Source: Pseudomonadota bacterium (GTDB lineage Bacteria; Pseudomonadota; Gammaproteobacteria; Steroidobacterales; Steroidobacteraceae). Taken from it: a DNA stretch of 11,207 bases. The stretch covers positions 1 through 11,207 of the forward strand of contig JAEZCN010000193.1 of assembly GCA_023433515.1 (NCBI GenBank), written 5' to 3'. The position numbers were made by a program, and so were the translations under genes. Under the pieces are notes generated by a model. The model saw only the letters and a list, made by a program, of their open reading frames with translations. It did no database searches and was not told the origin of the DNA. Positions 1-5,819 of the stretch are shown in pieces. Position 1 is the first letter of the stretch; the number at the start of each line of letters is the position of its first letter.

Positions 1-422
1 CGCGCGCGCGGGGCGCGCGCGACGTGCGTGTAGTTCGCCGAGAGATAGTTCGACTGCGCGTGCCGCGAGCCCAGCAGCGATCCAGGCTCGAAGAAGAACT
101 CGACGACGCGTACGTTCGGCGGCATCGCGTCGCGGCGCATCGCCTCCAGATAATCGAGCTCGGGGTAATCGCCGAAGATGCGCTCCGCGAGCGGTTCGAC
201 GAAGCGGCGCTCGAGGTCGCTCGATCCCGTCGGCTTGCGCAGGGACAGGGCGGTGCAGATGGTCAGGTCCAGTCCGGCATCGGCGCGCGCTCGGCGGAAG
301 AACTCGTTGGCGATCAGGTTGGGCTTGCCGATGCCGAGTGGCAGTGCCAGCACCACGCGTTTACCCACGCGCCGCAACGCTTCCCCGACGATTTCCCCGA
401 CGTCATCGAACATCTGCGGCAT
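1..422 (-). CDS. Acetyl-CoA hydrolase/CoA-transferase family protein, N-terminal 140 residues (partial)
   Basis: The minus-strand frame starting at ATG 422-420 stays open to the window edge. It begins MPQMFDDVGEIVGEALRRVG and continues with ALPLGIGKPNLIANEFFRRA, a CTALSLRKP segment, a FGDYPELDYLEAMRRD segment, then FFFEPGSLLGSRHAQSNYLS and NYTHVAR. This order resembles the N-terminal CoA-transferase/hydrolase domain of acetyl-CoA hydrolase/transferase-family proteins, which move or hydrolyse CoA thioesters in the cytoplasm. Full-length members are much longer, so most of the gene lies to the left. The start is bounded by an in-frame TAG five codons upstream (ATG TAG TGT AGC GGC ATG). A second Met lies at 413. 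No Shine-Dalgarno is visible upstream of either Met. The gene is divergent from the cupin gene, 39 bp away. The family call rests on recognising the motifs by eye; the exact substrate cannot be told from this piece. Confidence 0.68.
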   Translation of the reverse strand, partial: MPQMFDDVGEIVGEALRRVGKRVVLALPLGIGKPNLIANEFFRRARADAGLDLTICTALSLRKPTGSSDLERRFVEPLAERIFGDYPELDYLEAMRRDAMPPNVRVVEFFFEPGSLLGSRHAQSNYLSANYTHVARAPRA

Positions 423-428
423 GCCGCT

Positions 429-456
429 ACACTACATGCGACGTCGTGAGGGTCAA
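429..456 (-). promoter_or_regulatory. Candidate sigma-70-like promoter, possibly leaderless
   Basis: Read on the minus strand, TTGACC (456-451) is followed by a 16-nt spacer and TAGTGT (434-429). The start ATG of the acetyl-CoA hydrolase-family gene comes 6 nt later. Initiation at the usual distance from a -10 box would fall on or next to the ATG, which fits the lack of a ribosome binding site there. The -35 match is good and the -10 match is weak (3 of 6). The -35 box overlaps the cupin ribosome binding site on the other strand. Confidence 0.33.
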
Positions 457-461
457 TCCAT

Positions 462-944
462 ATGAGTTTGAAGAAACCCGCGCTCGAGCCCATGTCGCTC
501 GCGCCGCATACCGGCAGTGGTTATCCGGAGCCGTATCGCTCGCGCTGCGTGCCGCGCGAAAAGCGCGGGCTCGGGGATGCGCTCGGCCTCACGAAGATCG
601 GGATCAATCACACCTTGTTGCCGCCCGGCAAGGAATCGTCCATGCGCCACTGGCACACGTACGAAGACGAGTTCATCTACATGCTGTCGGGCGAAGTCGT
701 GCTGGTCACGGATGCGGGAGAACAGGTGTTGAGCCCCGGGATGTGCGCGGGCTTCCCGGCCTCGGCGGACGGCAAGGCCGGCGACGGACATCAACTCGTC
801 AATCGCGGCAGCGAGCCCGCCGTCTATCTCGAGGTCAGCAACCGCGACCCGCGCGACCTGGCGGTGTATTCGGATGTCGATTTGAAATTCGAACGCGTGG
901 ACGGCGCTGTGGTGTTCACGCACAAGGACGGCAGTCCGTACTAG
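462..944 (+). CDS. Small single-domain cupin protein
   Basis: This 160-residue cytoplasmic protein has both conserved cupin motifs. Motif 1 is G56, H63-W-H65, E70 and G77 (HWHTYEDEFIYMLSG). Motif 2 is P92-G93 followed by H110 and N114 (GDGHQLVN). H63, H65, E70 and H110 form the usual cupin metal site, so a bound divalent metal is likely. The fold is clear, but cupins serve as isomerases, dioxygenases, sugar-binding proteins and sensors, and nothing here fixes the reaction. The start is supported by GAGGG at 448-452, nine bases before ATG 462. The gene is divergent from the acetyl-CoA hydrolase-family gene and converges with the membrane-protein gene. Its TAG stop (942-944) overlaps the first two bases of the inverted-repeat element, so the element may have supplied part of the stop codon. 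Confidence 0.88.
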   Translation: MSLKKPALEPMSLAPHTGSGYPEPYRSRCVPREKRGLGDALGLTKIGINHTLLPPGKESSMRHWHTYEDEFIYMLSGEVVLVTDAGEQVLSPGMCAGFPASADGKAGDGHQLVNRGSEPAVYLEVSNRDPRDLAVYSDVDLKFERVDGAVVFTHKDGSPY

Positions 945-1063
945 AGGGGGCAGCCCCCGTTTCCCAGCAAGAGGGGTCAGCCCTCAACTCAATGCAGGCG
1001 TCGAGTTTGCGTATCAGAGGGAGGACCGACCCCTTTTGCTGGGAAAGAGGGGCTGCCCCCTAT
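943..1063. repeat. Nested inverted-repeat element (REP/MITE-like), probable bidirectional terminator
   Basis: Arms 943-980 and 1026-1063 are 38-nt inverted repeats with 5 mismatches, around a 45-nt centre. Each arm holds two copies of a 14-nt module: AGAGGGGGCAGCCC (943-956) and AGAGGGGTCAGCCC (970-983) on the plus strand, ATAGGGGGCAGCCC (1063-1050) and AAAGGGGTCGGTCC (1036-1023) on the minus strand. The outer module of the left arm is also a small hairpin of its own (GGGGGC A GCCCCC, 946-958). Between the modules sits TTTCCCAGCA, conserved in both arms. No transposase is present, so this would be a non-autonomous or structural repeat. It lies at a convergent gene junction, where its hairpins could stop transcription from both sides. 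A perfect 12-bp palindrome, CCGCCCGGGCGG, abuts the right end (1064-1075). Confidence 0.82.
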
Positions 1064-1588
1064 CCGCCCGGGCGGCAAGACCGCCGCCTCGCCTTCGAGC
1101 GGTGCAGCGCGCCACACCACGAAGCGCTGGTTAACGGAAGAACCCAGCGCATCCATGATGTTCGCGTGATTGTACCCGGGTAGTTTGGCGAGGTGCGACA
1201 CGAGGTCGTGCCGCGCCGCGAGGCGTTGCCCGACGAGCACGCCCGAGGTGCCCGATCCCACGAGTACGTAGAAGTATTCCTCGGAGAAGTTACCTCCGGG
1301 CGTAACGACGATGGAAACCTCGCGCAGCTCGCTCCAGCGCACGTATTCACTGGCGCCGCGCGGCAGCTTGCGCAGGATGCCTTCATCGGTGATCTGCAAT
1401 TCCTCGCCCAGCCTGCGCAATTCCCAGGTCAGGACCAGTGGTTCGATTATCAGCACCACGGCGATCGCCAGGAAGATGCCCGGCAGCCACCAACTGATGC
1501 TGCCCGTCCACGCGGGGAAGAACGCCAGCACGAATACCGCGAGCGCGACGCCTATCCACACGCGTCTCATGGAGTTGAATGCGCCCAC
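989..1588 (-). CDS. Two-helix inner-membrane protein with PH-like C-terminal domain; tail encoded by repeat element
   Basis: The 199-residue product has two hydrophobic helices (about residues 10-27 and 33-53) joined by a short turn. A soluble domain follows (about 57-170), with segments such as LQITDEGILRKLPRG and VRWSELREVSIVV. The layout of membrane hairpin plus ITDEGI/W-S-E-L strands resembles bacterial PH (bPH) membrane proteins; I do not recognise a named family and assign no function. Residues 176-199, beginning IGGSPSFPAKG and ending TRRLH, are encoded wholly inside the 943-1063 repeat, so the ancestral protein probably ended near LPPGR. The start chosen is GTG 1588, one base after the TGA of the upstream yceI-like gene, which suggests translational coupling. 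ATG 1570 (MRRVWIG) is an equally plausible start and would leave the first helix intact. It is the third gene of the b561-yceI unit. Confidence 0.68.
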   Translation of the reverse strand: MGAFNSMRRVWIGVALAVFVLAFFPAWTGSISWWLPGIFLAIAVVLIIEPLVLTWELRRLGEELQITDEGILRKLPRGASEYVRWSELREVSIVVTPGGNFSEEYFYVLVGSGTSGVLVGQRLAARHDLVSHLAKLPGYNHANIMDALGSSVNQRFVVWRAAPLEGEAAVLPPGRIGGSPSFPAKGVGPPSDTQTRRLH

Positions 1589-1589
1589 T

Positions 1590-2195
1590 TCAGCCGCCCA
1601 CCGCCGCCTTGTCGAGTACGACCTTGTATTCGAGCTTTACGGTGTTCCCGACCCACTCGGCGGATTTCCACTCACCCTGGCCGACTCCGTAGTCCAGCCG
1701 TTCGATGGAAGTCTCGCCGCTGAGCTCGAGTCCCGCGCCTGCCGGCTTGATCGTCAGCGGTATACGCAGATCGCGGGTCACCCCGCGCAACGTGAGTTTG
1801 CCGGCCGCTTCCACCTTGCCGCCGGTGCCGGGCTTGAAAGAGGTCGCGACGTAGGTCGCCGTCGGAAATTGCTTCGCGTGCAGCAGCTCCTCGCTTGCCA
1901 GCGTGGCGTCGCGATCCTTGTCCCGCGTGTCGAGCGAGGCGACCTGCACGACCACCTTCATCGAGCTCGCCGCGAGATTGTTCGGGTCGTAGGCCATTTC
2001 GACGGTGAACTGACCGAACTTTCCCTGGCTCGCGGCGCCGGCCTGGTCGAACGTGAACGTCAGCGTGCTGCCGGGCCCGCTGCGGTAGTGGGGCGGCGTC
2101 GCGGGATCCGGGCTCTTGCCCGGTTCCGCCGCGAGGGCGCCGGCCGCGATGAGACAGGCGCCGAGCGCCGCGCGATAGTCAGGCATGCATTTCAT
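1590..2195 (-). CDS. yceI: Periplasmic YceI family protein
   Basis: The 201-residue protein has an N-terminal signal peptide ending near ALAAEP (residues 20-25), then a YceI lipocalin-like beta-barrel domain (about 37-197). Family-typical segments are FTFDQAGAASQGKFGQFTVE near the domain start, VASLDTRDKDRD, ELLHAKQFPTATYVATSF, GKLTLRGVTRDLRIPLT, and a C-terminal SIERLDYGVGQGEW. YceI proteins bind isoprenoid-type lipids in a hydrophobic pocket; the ligand here is unknown. ATG 2195 overlaps the b561 stop as ATGA. ATG 2186 (MPDYRAALG) is an alternative start that gives a cleaner signal peptide. Co-transcription with cytochrome b561 mirrors the yceJ-yceI pair of Escherichia coli. Confidence 0.9.
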   Translation of the reverse strand: MKCMPDYRAALGACLIAAGALAAEPGKSPDPATPPHYRSGPGSTLTFTFDQAGAASQGKFGQFTVEMAYDPNNLAASSMKVVVQVASLDTRDKDRDATLASEELLHAKQFPTATYVATSFKPGTGGKVEAAGKLTLRGVTRDLRIPLTIKPAGAGLELSGETSIERLDYGVGQGEWKSAEWVGNTVKLEYKVVLDKAAVGG

Positions 2196-2746
2196 TTCGG
2201 TCCCGTGAACGGCAACATCCGTTTCAGGACGTCGTTCCTGTCGATGAAGTGATGTTTGAGCGCGCCGGCGATGTGCAGCAACGCCACCGCGACCAGCGCG
2301 ACATTGAGATTGCCATGCAGCGAGTGCAGCAGGTCGTACGCCGATTGCGAGGGGGCGACGAGATCGGGTAATTGGACCAGCTTGAACCAGCTCACCGGAA
2401 AGTTGCGGGCGGAGGACATCGTCCAGCCCGTGAGCGGAATCGCGAACAGCAGCGCGTACAGCAGGAAATGCGAAATGCGCGCGAGCCGGCGTTCCCAGGT
2501 CTTGGTCACGCTAGCGAGCTCGGGGGTCGGGTTCATCAACCGCCAGACCAGCCGGACGATCGCAAGCGCGAGGATCGTGATGCCGAACGACTTGTGCCAT
2601 GCGAGCGTTTCGATCAGCGCGGGTCCGCGGGGCATATTCTCCGCGCGACTGATGATCACCCACTGGTTGATGATCAGCAGCACGATCAGCCAGTGCAGCG
2701 CCTTGGAAAAGGAACCCCATGCGACCGTCGTGTTACGAAAAGTCAT
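2192..2746 (-). CDS. Cytochrome b561 family di-haem membrane protein
   Basis: This 184-residue protein has four predicted membrane helices, at about 16-33, 52-71, 92-109 and 146-165. Candidate haem ligands are H18 (KALHWL), H51 (AWHKSFG), H144 (HSLHGN) and H158 (ALLHIAG). The 33- and 14-residue spacings within the two pairs fit the CybB/YceJ-type bacterial b561 pattern as I recall it. Such proteins pass electrons across the inner membrane, CybB from ubiquinol. It is the first gene of the leftward unit and overlaps yceI by 4 nt, so the two are probably translated together. No clear Shine-Dalgarno precedes ATG 2746, and a promoter-like pair lies immediately upstream. The electron partner is unknown. 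Confidence 0.92.
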   Translation of the reverse strand: MTFRNTTVAWGSFSKALHWLIVLLIINQWVIISRAENMPRGPALIETLAWHKSFGITILALAIVRLVWRLMNPTPELASVTKTWERRLARISHFLLYALLFAIPLTGWTMSSARNFPVSWFKLVQLPDLVAPSQSAYDLLHSLHGNLNVALVAVALLHIAGALKHHFIDRNDVLKRMLPFTGPK

Positions 2747-2752
2747 GTCTGT

Positions 2753-2781
2753 AAGCTATCCACCCAGGTGCCCACGGTCAA
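2753..2781 (-). promoter_or_regulatory. Candidate promoter of the b561-yceI unit, possibly leaderless
   Basis: On the minus strand TTGACC (2781-2776), a 17-nt spacer and TAGCTT (2758-2753) precede the b561 ATG by 6 nt. The -35 box matches 5 of 6 consensus bases and the -10 box only 3 of 6. The layout closely matches the candidate promoter at 429-456. No Shine-Dalgarno lies in the remaining leader, so a transcript starting at or beside the ATG is possible. Confidence 0.38.
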
Positions 2782-2830
2782 AACTGGCCAATCGGGCATG
2801 AGTAGGAGCCAGTCGCACGTCAGGTTCCCG

Positions 2831-2835
2831 GGAGG
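2831..2835 (+). promoter_or_regulatory. Ribosome binding site deciding a TTG start
   Basis: GGAGG ends four bases before TTG 2840. It is the only strong Shine-Dalgarno in the region and supports TTG 2840 over the in-frame ATG at 2798, which has none. The spacing is at the short end of the normal range. Confidence 0.55.
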
Positions 2836-2839
2836 CCGT

Positions 2840-3541
2840 TTGAATCATCTTCGAGTTCTGTTCGCGGGCCTCACGCTATTGGGGCTCGTGTCCTGTCAGA
2901 CAAGCCCCCCCATACCGTCGCCGTCACCTGTCGAAGGCCCAATGCCGCAGCCGGGGGCGTCGTTCCCGGATGCCCGCGAATATCGGGTCGTCGCCGAGGA
3001 GTCGTTACTTCAGGTCTATGCATACCGCGGTGGCGCGATGGCACGGCTCGGGCACAACCACGTGGTCGCTTCCCGGCATCTGGGGGGAGTCGTTTTCCTG
3101 ACGGACGATATGCTGCAGACCCGATTCGACATCAGCTTTCCCGTGGCGGAGCTGACCATCGACGAGCCGGCGCTGCGTGAAGAGGCCGGCCCGGATTTTC
3201 CGCCCAGCGTTCCGCAAAGCGCGCGCGACGGGACCCGCAACAACATGCTGTCTGACGCCGTACTCGATGCGGCCCGATACCCGACGATCCGGCTGCGCGC
3301 CGTCGACGTGGTACCGACCACGATGGCGTTCGAAGCCGGCGTGGAAATCACGATCAAGGATCAGACCCGGCAGGTGAGGGTGCCGGTGGAGGTCGAGCGG
3401 TCGGACGGCCAGATCGTCGCGCGCGGCGAGTTTCCGCTCAAGCAGTCGGAGCTCGGGCTCGAGCCGTTCACGGTGGCGCTCGGCACGCTCGTGGTGCTCG
3501 ACGACCTGCGCGTGAAGTTCGAGGTCACGGCGCGGGAGTAG
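2840..3541 (+). CDS. YceI-like domain lipoprotein
   Basis: From TTG 2840 the product is 233 residues. A lipoprotein signal peptide ends in the lipobox L16-V17-S18-C19, so Cys19 should be lipidated. Gln at +2 suggests sorting to the outer membrane. A Pro/Ser-rich tether (about 21-40) leads to a YceI-like beta-barrel domain (about 47-231) with RLGHNHVV (69-76), FDISFPVAELTIDEP, AVLDAARYPTIRLRA and VRVPVEVE segments. The His-rich LGHNH motif is typical of a YceI-like subgroup. The function is unknown; lipid or small-molecule binding is the family expectation. An alternative start at ATG 2798 would add 14 residues before the signal peptide. The gene is divergent from b561-yceI, so two YceI-type proteins flank one promoter region. 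Its 3' end converges with the S46 peptidase at a palindrome. Confidence 0.85.
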   Translation: MNHLRVLFAGLTLLGLVSCQTSPPIPSPSPVEGPMPQPGASFPDAREYRVVAEESLLQVYAYRGGAMARLGHNHVVASRHLGGVVFLTDDMLQTRFDISFPVAELTIDEPALREEAGPDFPPSVPQSARDGTRNNMLSDAVLDAARYPTIRLRAVDVVPTTMAFEAGVEITIKDQTRQVRVPVEVERSDGQIVARGEFPLKQSELGLEPFTVALGTLVVLDDLRVKFEVTARE

Positions 3542-3549
3542 ATAGGGCC

Positions 3550-3582
3550 GAGAGGGGACAGACTTGAAGTCTGTCCCCTATC
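3550..3582. terminator. Near-perfect palindrome, probable bidirectional terminator; related to the 943-1063 element
   Basis: Perfect 13-nt arms (AGGGGACAGACTT, 3553-3565, and its complement 3567-3579) surround a single G. Extending the arms to 3550 and 3582 gives 16-nt arms with one mismatch. It fills most of the 44-bp gap between the convergent YceI lipoprotein and S46 peptidase genes. The modules AGAGGGGACAGACT (3551-3564) and, on the other strand, ATAGGGGACAGACT (3581-3568) match those in the 943-1063 element. There is no clear T-tract, so termination is inferred from the hairpin and its position. Confidence 0.7.
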
Positions 3583-3585
3583 CAG

Positions 3586-5646
3586 CTACTTCGCCGACAT
3601 CTCCTTGAGCAGCGCGTCGGCCTTGTAAACCTTCGTCAACGCTTCGCGCATGATCGCCGGGTGCACGGCGACGGCGCGGTTCTTCTCGGTATCGAACCAG
3701 TACGAGCCCGAGATCGAGTGGATGTTGCCGTCGAACAGCAGGCCGACGACTTCGCCCTTCGCGCTGATCAGCGGGCTACCCGAGTTGCCGCCGACGATGT
3801 CGTTGTTGGTCACGAGGTTGAACAGCGTGTTCTTGTCGAGCTGGTCGCGCACCGCGACCCAGCTGTCCGGAACCTTGAACGGCTCCGCGCCGGTGGCGCG
3901 ATCGAACAAACCCTGCAGGCGGGTGAAGGGAGGGACGGGTTTGCCGTTCTCGATCCAGCCGCCGACCTTGCCCCAATTGAGGCGCAGCGTGAACGTCGCG
4001 TCCGGATACACGCTCGTGCCGAGCGCCGCGAAGCGTGCGCGGGCGATCTTCTCGGATGCGAGGTCGATCGGCGCCTCGACGTTGTCCTCGAATTCCTTGC
4101 GCAGCTTGCGGGCCGTCGGTTCGATGCCGCGTGCCATCACGATCATAGGATCGTCGGAAGCCGCGATCGCCGCCTCGCCGCCCTTCCACAACGCCATGCG
4201 GACGGCCGGATCGGCGAGCTTCGTGCCGCTGACCAGCCGGTTCGCGAGTTCGGTGGGCGATTCCTTCGAGAGCAGCTGGCGCACGACCGGGTGATCGGGA
4301 CCTAACCACTCACGCATGCGCTCGAGTCCGAACGCGAGCCGCAGCTTCTCGAGCTCCGGGTAGATCGGCACGGAGGCGCCGAGCTGCTGCTCGATGCGCG
4401 GCAGCGCCGCGTCCGTGAACTCGCGTAAGCGCTGATCGTTGGGCTTGCCGCGCTCCGCGGCGCCGCGCACGAGCGCGCGCGCGTACGTCGCGAGGCGGCC
4501 CTGGAATCCCCCGGCCTGCTCGATGAACAGAACGGGCAGCCAGGTACCCGCGTGTTCCGCCTGCACCCTTTCGATTCCGGTCCACGGGTCGCCGATCGCG
4601 GCGCGCAGCTCATCGTCGGCCGCGACGTACGCGCGCAAGGATTTCTCCTCGGCGAGCTTGCGCTCGAACAACTGGTCTTCGAGCAACGCGTCGAGTTGCT
4701 TGCGCCGCACCTTGATCTGGTTTTCGACCGTCTGGATCTGGTCCGAGACGATACGGGCGTTGTCCGGACTCTCTTCCGAGAACTGGATGTAGCGTCCGCG
4801 CAGCTCGGAATAACGCAGCAGCCAGTTCGGCAGATTCATATTGCGCTGCCACTTGAGCTCGGCAACGGTGAGCAGCCGGTTCGTGGTGCCGGGATGACCG
4901 GACACGAGCACCGGATCGCCATCCGCCGGACCCGCGAAGTTGATCCTGAGGAAGTCAGGTGTCTTCGCGGGCTTGCCGTTCTCGTAGACGCGCAGGACGC
5001 TCATGTCGAGGCACCAGCGCGGGAACTGGAAATTGTCGGGATCGCCGCCGAACGCCGCGATCGACCCTTCCGGCGCGAACGCGAGGCGCACGTCGGTGTA
5101 ACGCTTGTACTTGTAGAGCCAGTACTGGCCGCCCTGGTACAGCGTGACGGCCTGGCACTTGAACCTGCTTTGCGCCTCGCAGGCGGACTCGAGTTTCGTG
5201 AGCTCGGCCTTGCGCGCGTCGTTGGCGGCCTGGTCGCTCTTGCCCGCGGTCGCGGCGTTCACTTTCGCGGTGACGTCCTCCATCTCGGTGAGGACGTCGG
5301 CCACCTGCGTCTGGCATTTCTTCTCGCTGGCGCGATCGCGCGCCAGGAAGCCGTCGTCGACGAGGCTCTTTTCCTTGGAGGATAGTTCGGCGAGGCAGGA
5401 AACGACGCAGTGATGGTTCGTCAGGACGAGGCCTTCGCCCGAGACGAACGAGCCCGTACAGTTCGAGAGGCGCACGGTCGCGCGCCGCACGCGATCGAGC
5501 CAGGCCTGGTCGAGCTTCGTCCCGAGTGTCGTGTTGGCTTGCTCGAGCGGAAACCCGTGAAAGGTCCACATGCCTTCGTCGGCACGCGTCGCGGAGCAGG
5601 CCAATACCAGTAGTGCGGCGCCCGCCGCATGGATCCAGCGCATCAT
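3586..5646 (-). CDS. Secreted S46 family serine dipeptidyl-peptidase (DPP7-like)
   Basis: This 686-residue protein has a signal peptide cleaved probably after TRA (residues 20-22) to expose DEGMW, the usual mature start in this family. The chymotrypsin-like triad is visible: His79 in TNHHC (76-80), Asp202 or Asp204 in FGGDPDNFQFPR, and Ser622 in GGNSGSP. A helical domain lies between them. S46 enzymes release dipeptides from free N-termini in the periplasm. The residue 18 after the catalytic Ser is Gly640 (FDGN); in Porphyromonas gingivalis, as I recall, this position is Gly in DPP7 and Arg in the Asp/Glu-specific DPP11. A preference for hydrophobic P1 residues is therefore inferred. Seven Cys (63, 80, 84, 111, 156, 164, 212) cluster in the first third and may form disulfides. 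GGAG at 5655-5658 lies 8 nt before ATG 5646; ATG 5643 is an alternative start. Cys17 could be read as a weak lipobox, but the DEGMW site is more convincing. Confidence 0.93.
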   Translation of the reverse strand: MMRWIHAAGAALLVLACSATRADEGMWTFHGFPLEQANTTLGTKLDQAWLDRVRRATVRLSNCTGSFVSGEGLVLTNHHCVVSCLAELSSKEKSLVDDGFLARDRASEKKCQTQVADVLTEMEDVTAKVNAATAGKSDQAANDARKAELTKLESACEAQSRFKCQAVTLYQGGQYWLYKYKRYTDVRLAFAPEGSIAAFGGDPDNFQFPRWCLDMSVLRVYENGKPAKTPDFLRINFAGPADGDPVLVSGHPGTTNRLLTVAELKWQRNMNLPNWLLRYSELRGRYIQFSEESPDNARIVSDQIQTVENQIKVRRKQLDALLEDQLFERKLAEEKSLRAYVAADDELRAAIGDPWTGIERVQAEHAGTWLPVLFIEQAGGFQGRLATYARALVRGAAERGKPNDQRLREFTDAALPRIEQQLGASVPIYPELEKLRLAFGLERMREWLGPDHPVVRQLLSKESPTELANRLVSGTKLADPAVRMALWKGGEAAIAASDDPMIVMARGIEPTARKLRKEFEDNVEAPIDLASEKIARARFAALGTSVYPDATFTLRLNWGKVGGWIENGKPVPPFTRLQGLFDRATGAEPFKVPDSWVAVRDQLDKNTLFNLVTNNDIVGGNSGSPLISAKGEVVGLLFDGNIHSISGSYWFDTEKNRAVAVHPAIMREALTKVYKADALLKEMSAK

Positions 5647-5706
5647 CGGAAAATCTCCAGGAAGTCATTGGGGCCGCAGTCGCGGCCGATGCCGAGATTA
5701 TTGCTT

Positions 5707-5737
5707 ACATCGGCTCACATCGGCTCGCAATCGGCTA
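5707..5737. repeat. Three helically phased ATCGGCT repeats in the peptidase-MFS intergenic region
   Basis: ACATCGGCTC occurs twice in perfect tandem (5707-5716, 5717-5726), followed by a third core copy, ATCGGCT, at 5730-5736. The cores start 10 and 11 bp apart, about one helical turn, so all three face the same side of the DNA. They lie 61-91 bp upstream of the S46 peptidase start and 83-113 bp upstream of the MFS start, where a regulator could control either gene. Nothing else is recognised in this 173-bp gap. Confidence 0.5.
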
Positions 5738-5819
5738 CCGCCGCGACGCGCCGGATGTCGGAACGTCGCATCCAACATTCGCTTCGGCGCTCTTGCCAGC
5801 GTGGCATCATGGCCCGGCC

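Noticed and set aside
1..22. Alternating CG run at the left edge, possible Z-DNA
   Set aside because: It lies within coding sequence of the acetyl-CoA hydrolase-family gene, where Ala/Arg codons at high GC produce it, and it is cut by the window edge.
453..923. Minus-strand open frame across the cupin gene
   Set aside because: The plus-strand frame has both cupin motifs and a ribosome binding site; the antisense frame is low-complexity and typical of high-GC shadows.
943..1063. Insertion sequence with target-site duplication
   Set aside because: No transposase and no convincing direct duplication flank the arms; TCCG occurs near both ends but not at matching positions.
2372..2839. Long open frame upstream of the YceI lipoprotein start
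   Set aside because: It is antisense to cytochrome b561, has no membrane or domain pattern, and would bury the lipoprotein signal peptide inside the protein.
5526..5819. Upstream extension of the MFS reading frame (about 98 codons before GTG 5820)
   Set aside because: It is antisense to the 5' part of the S46 peptidase, then crosses the intergenic gap, and does not look like transporter sequence.
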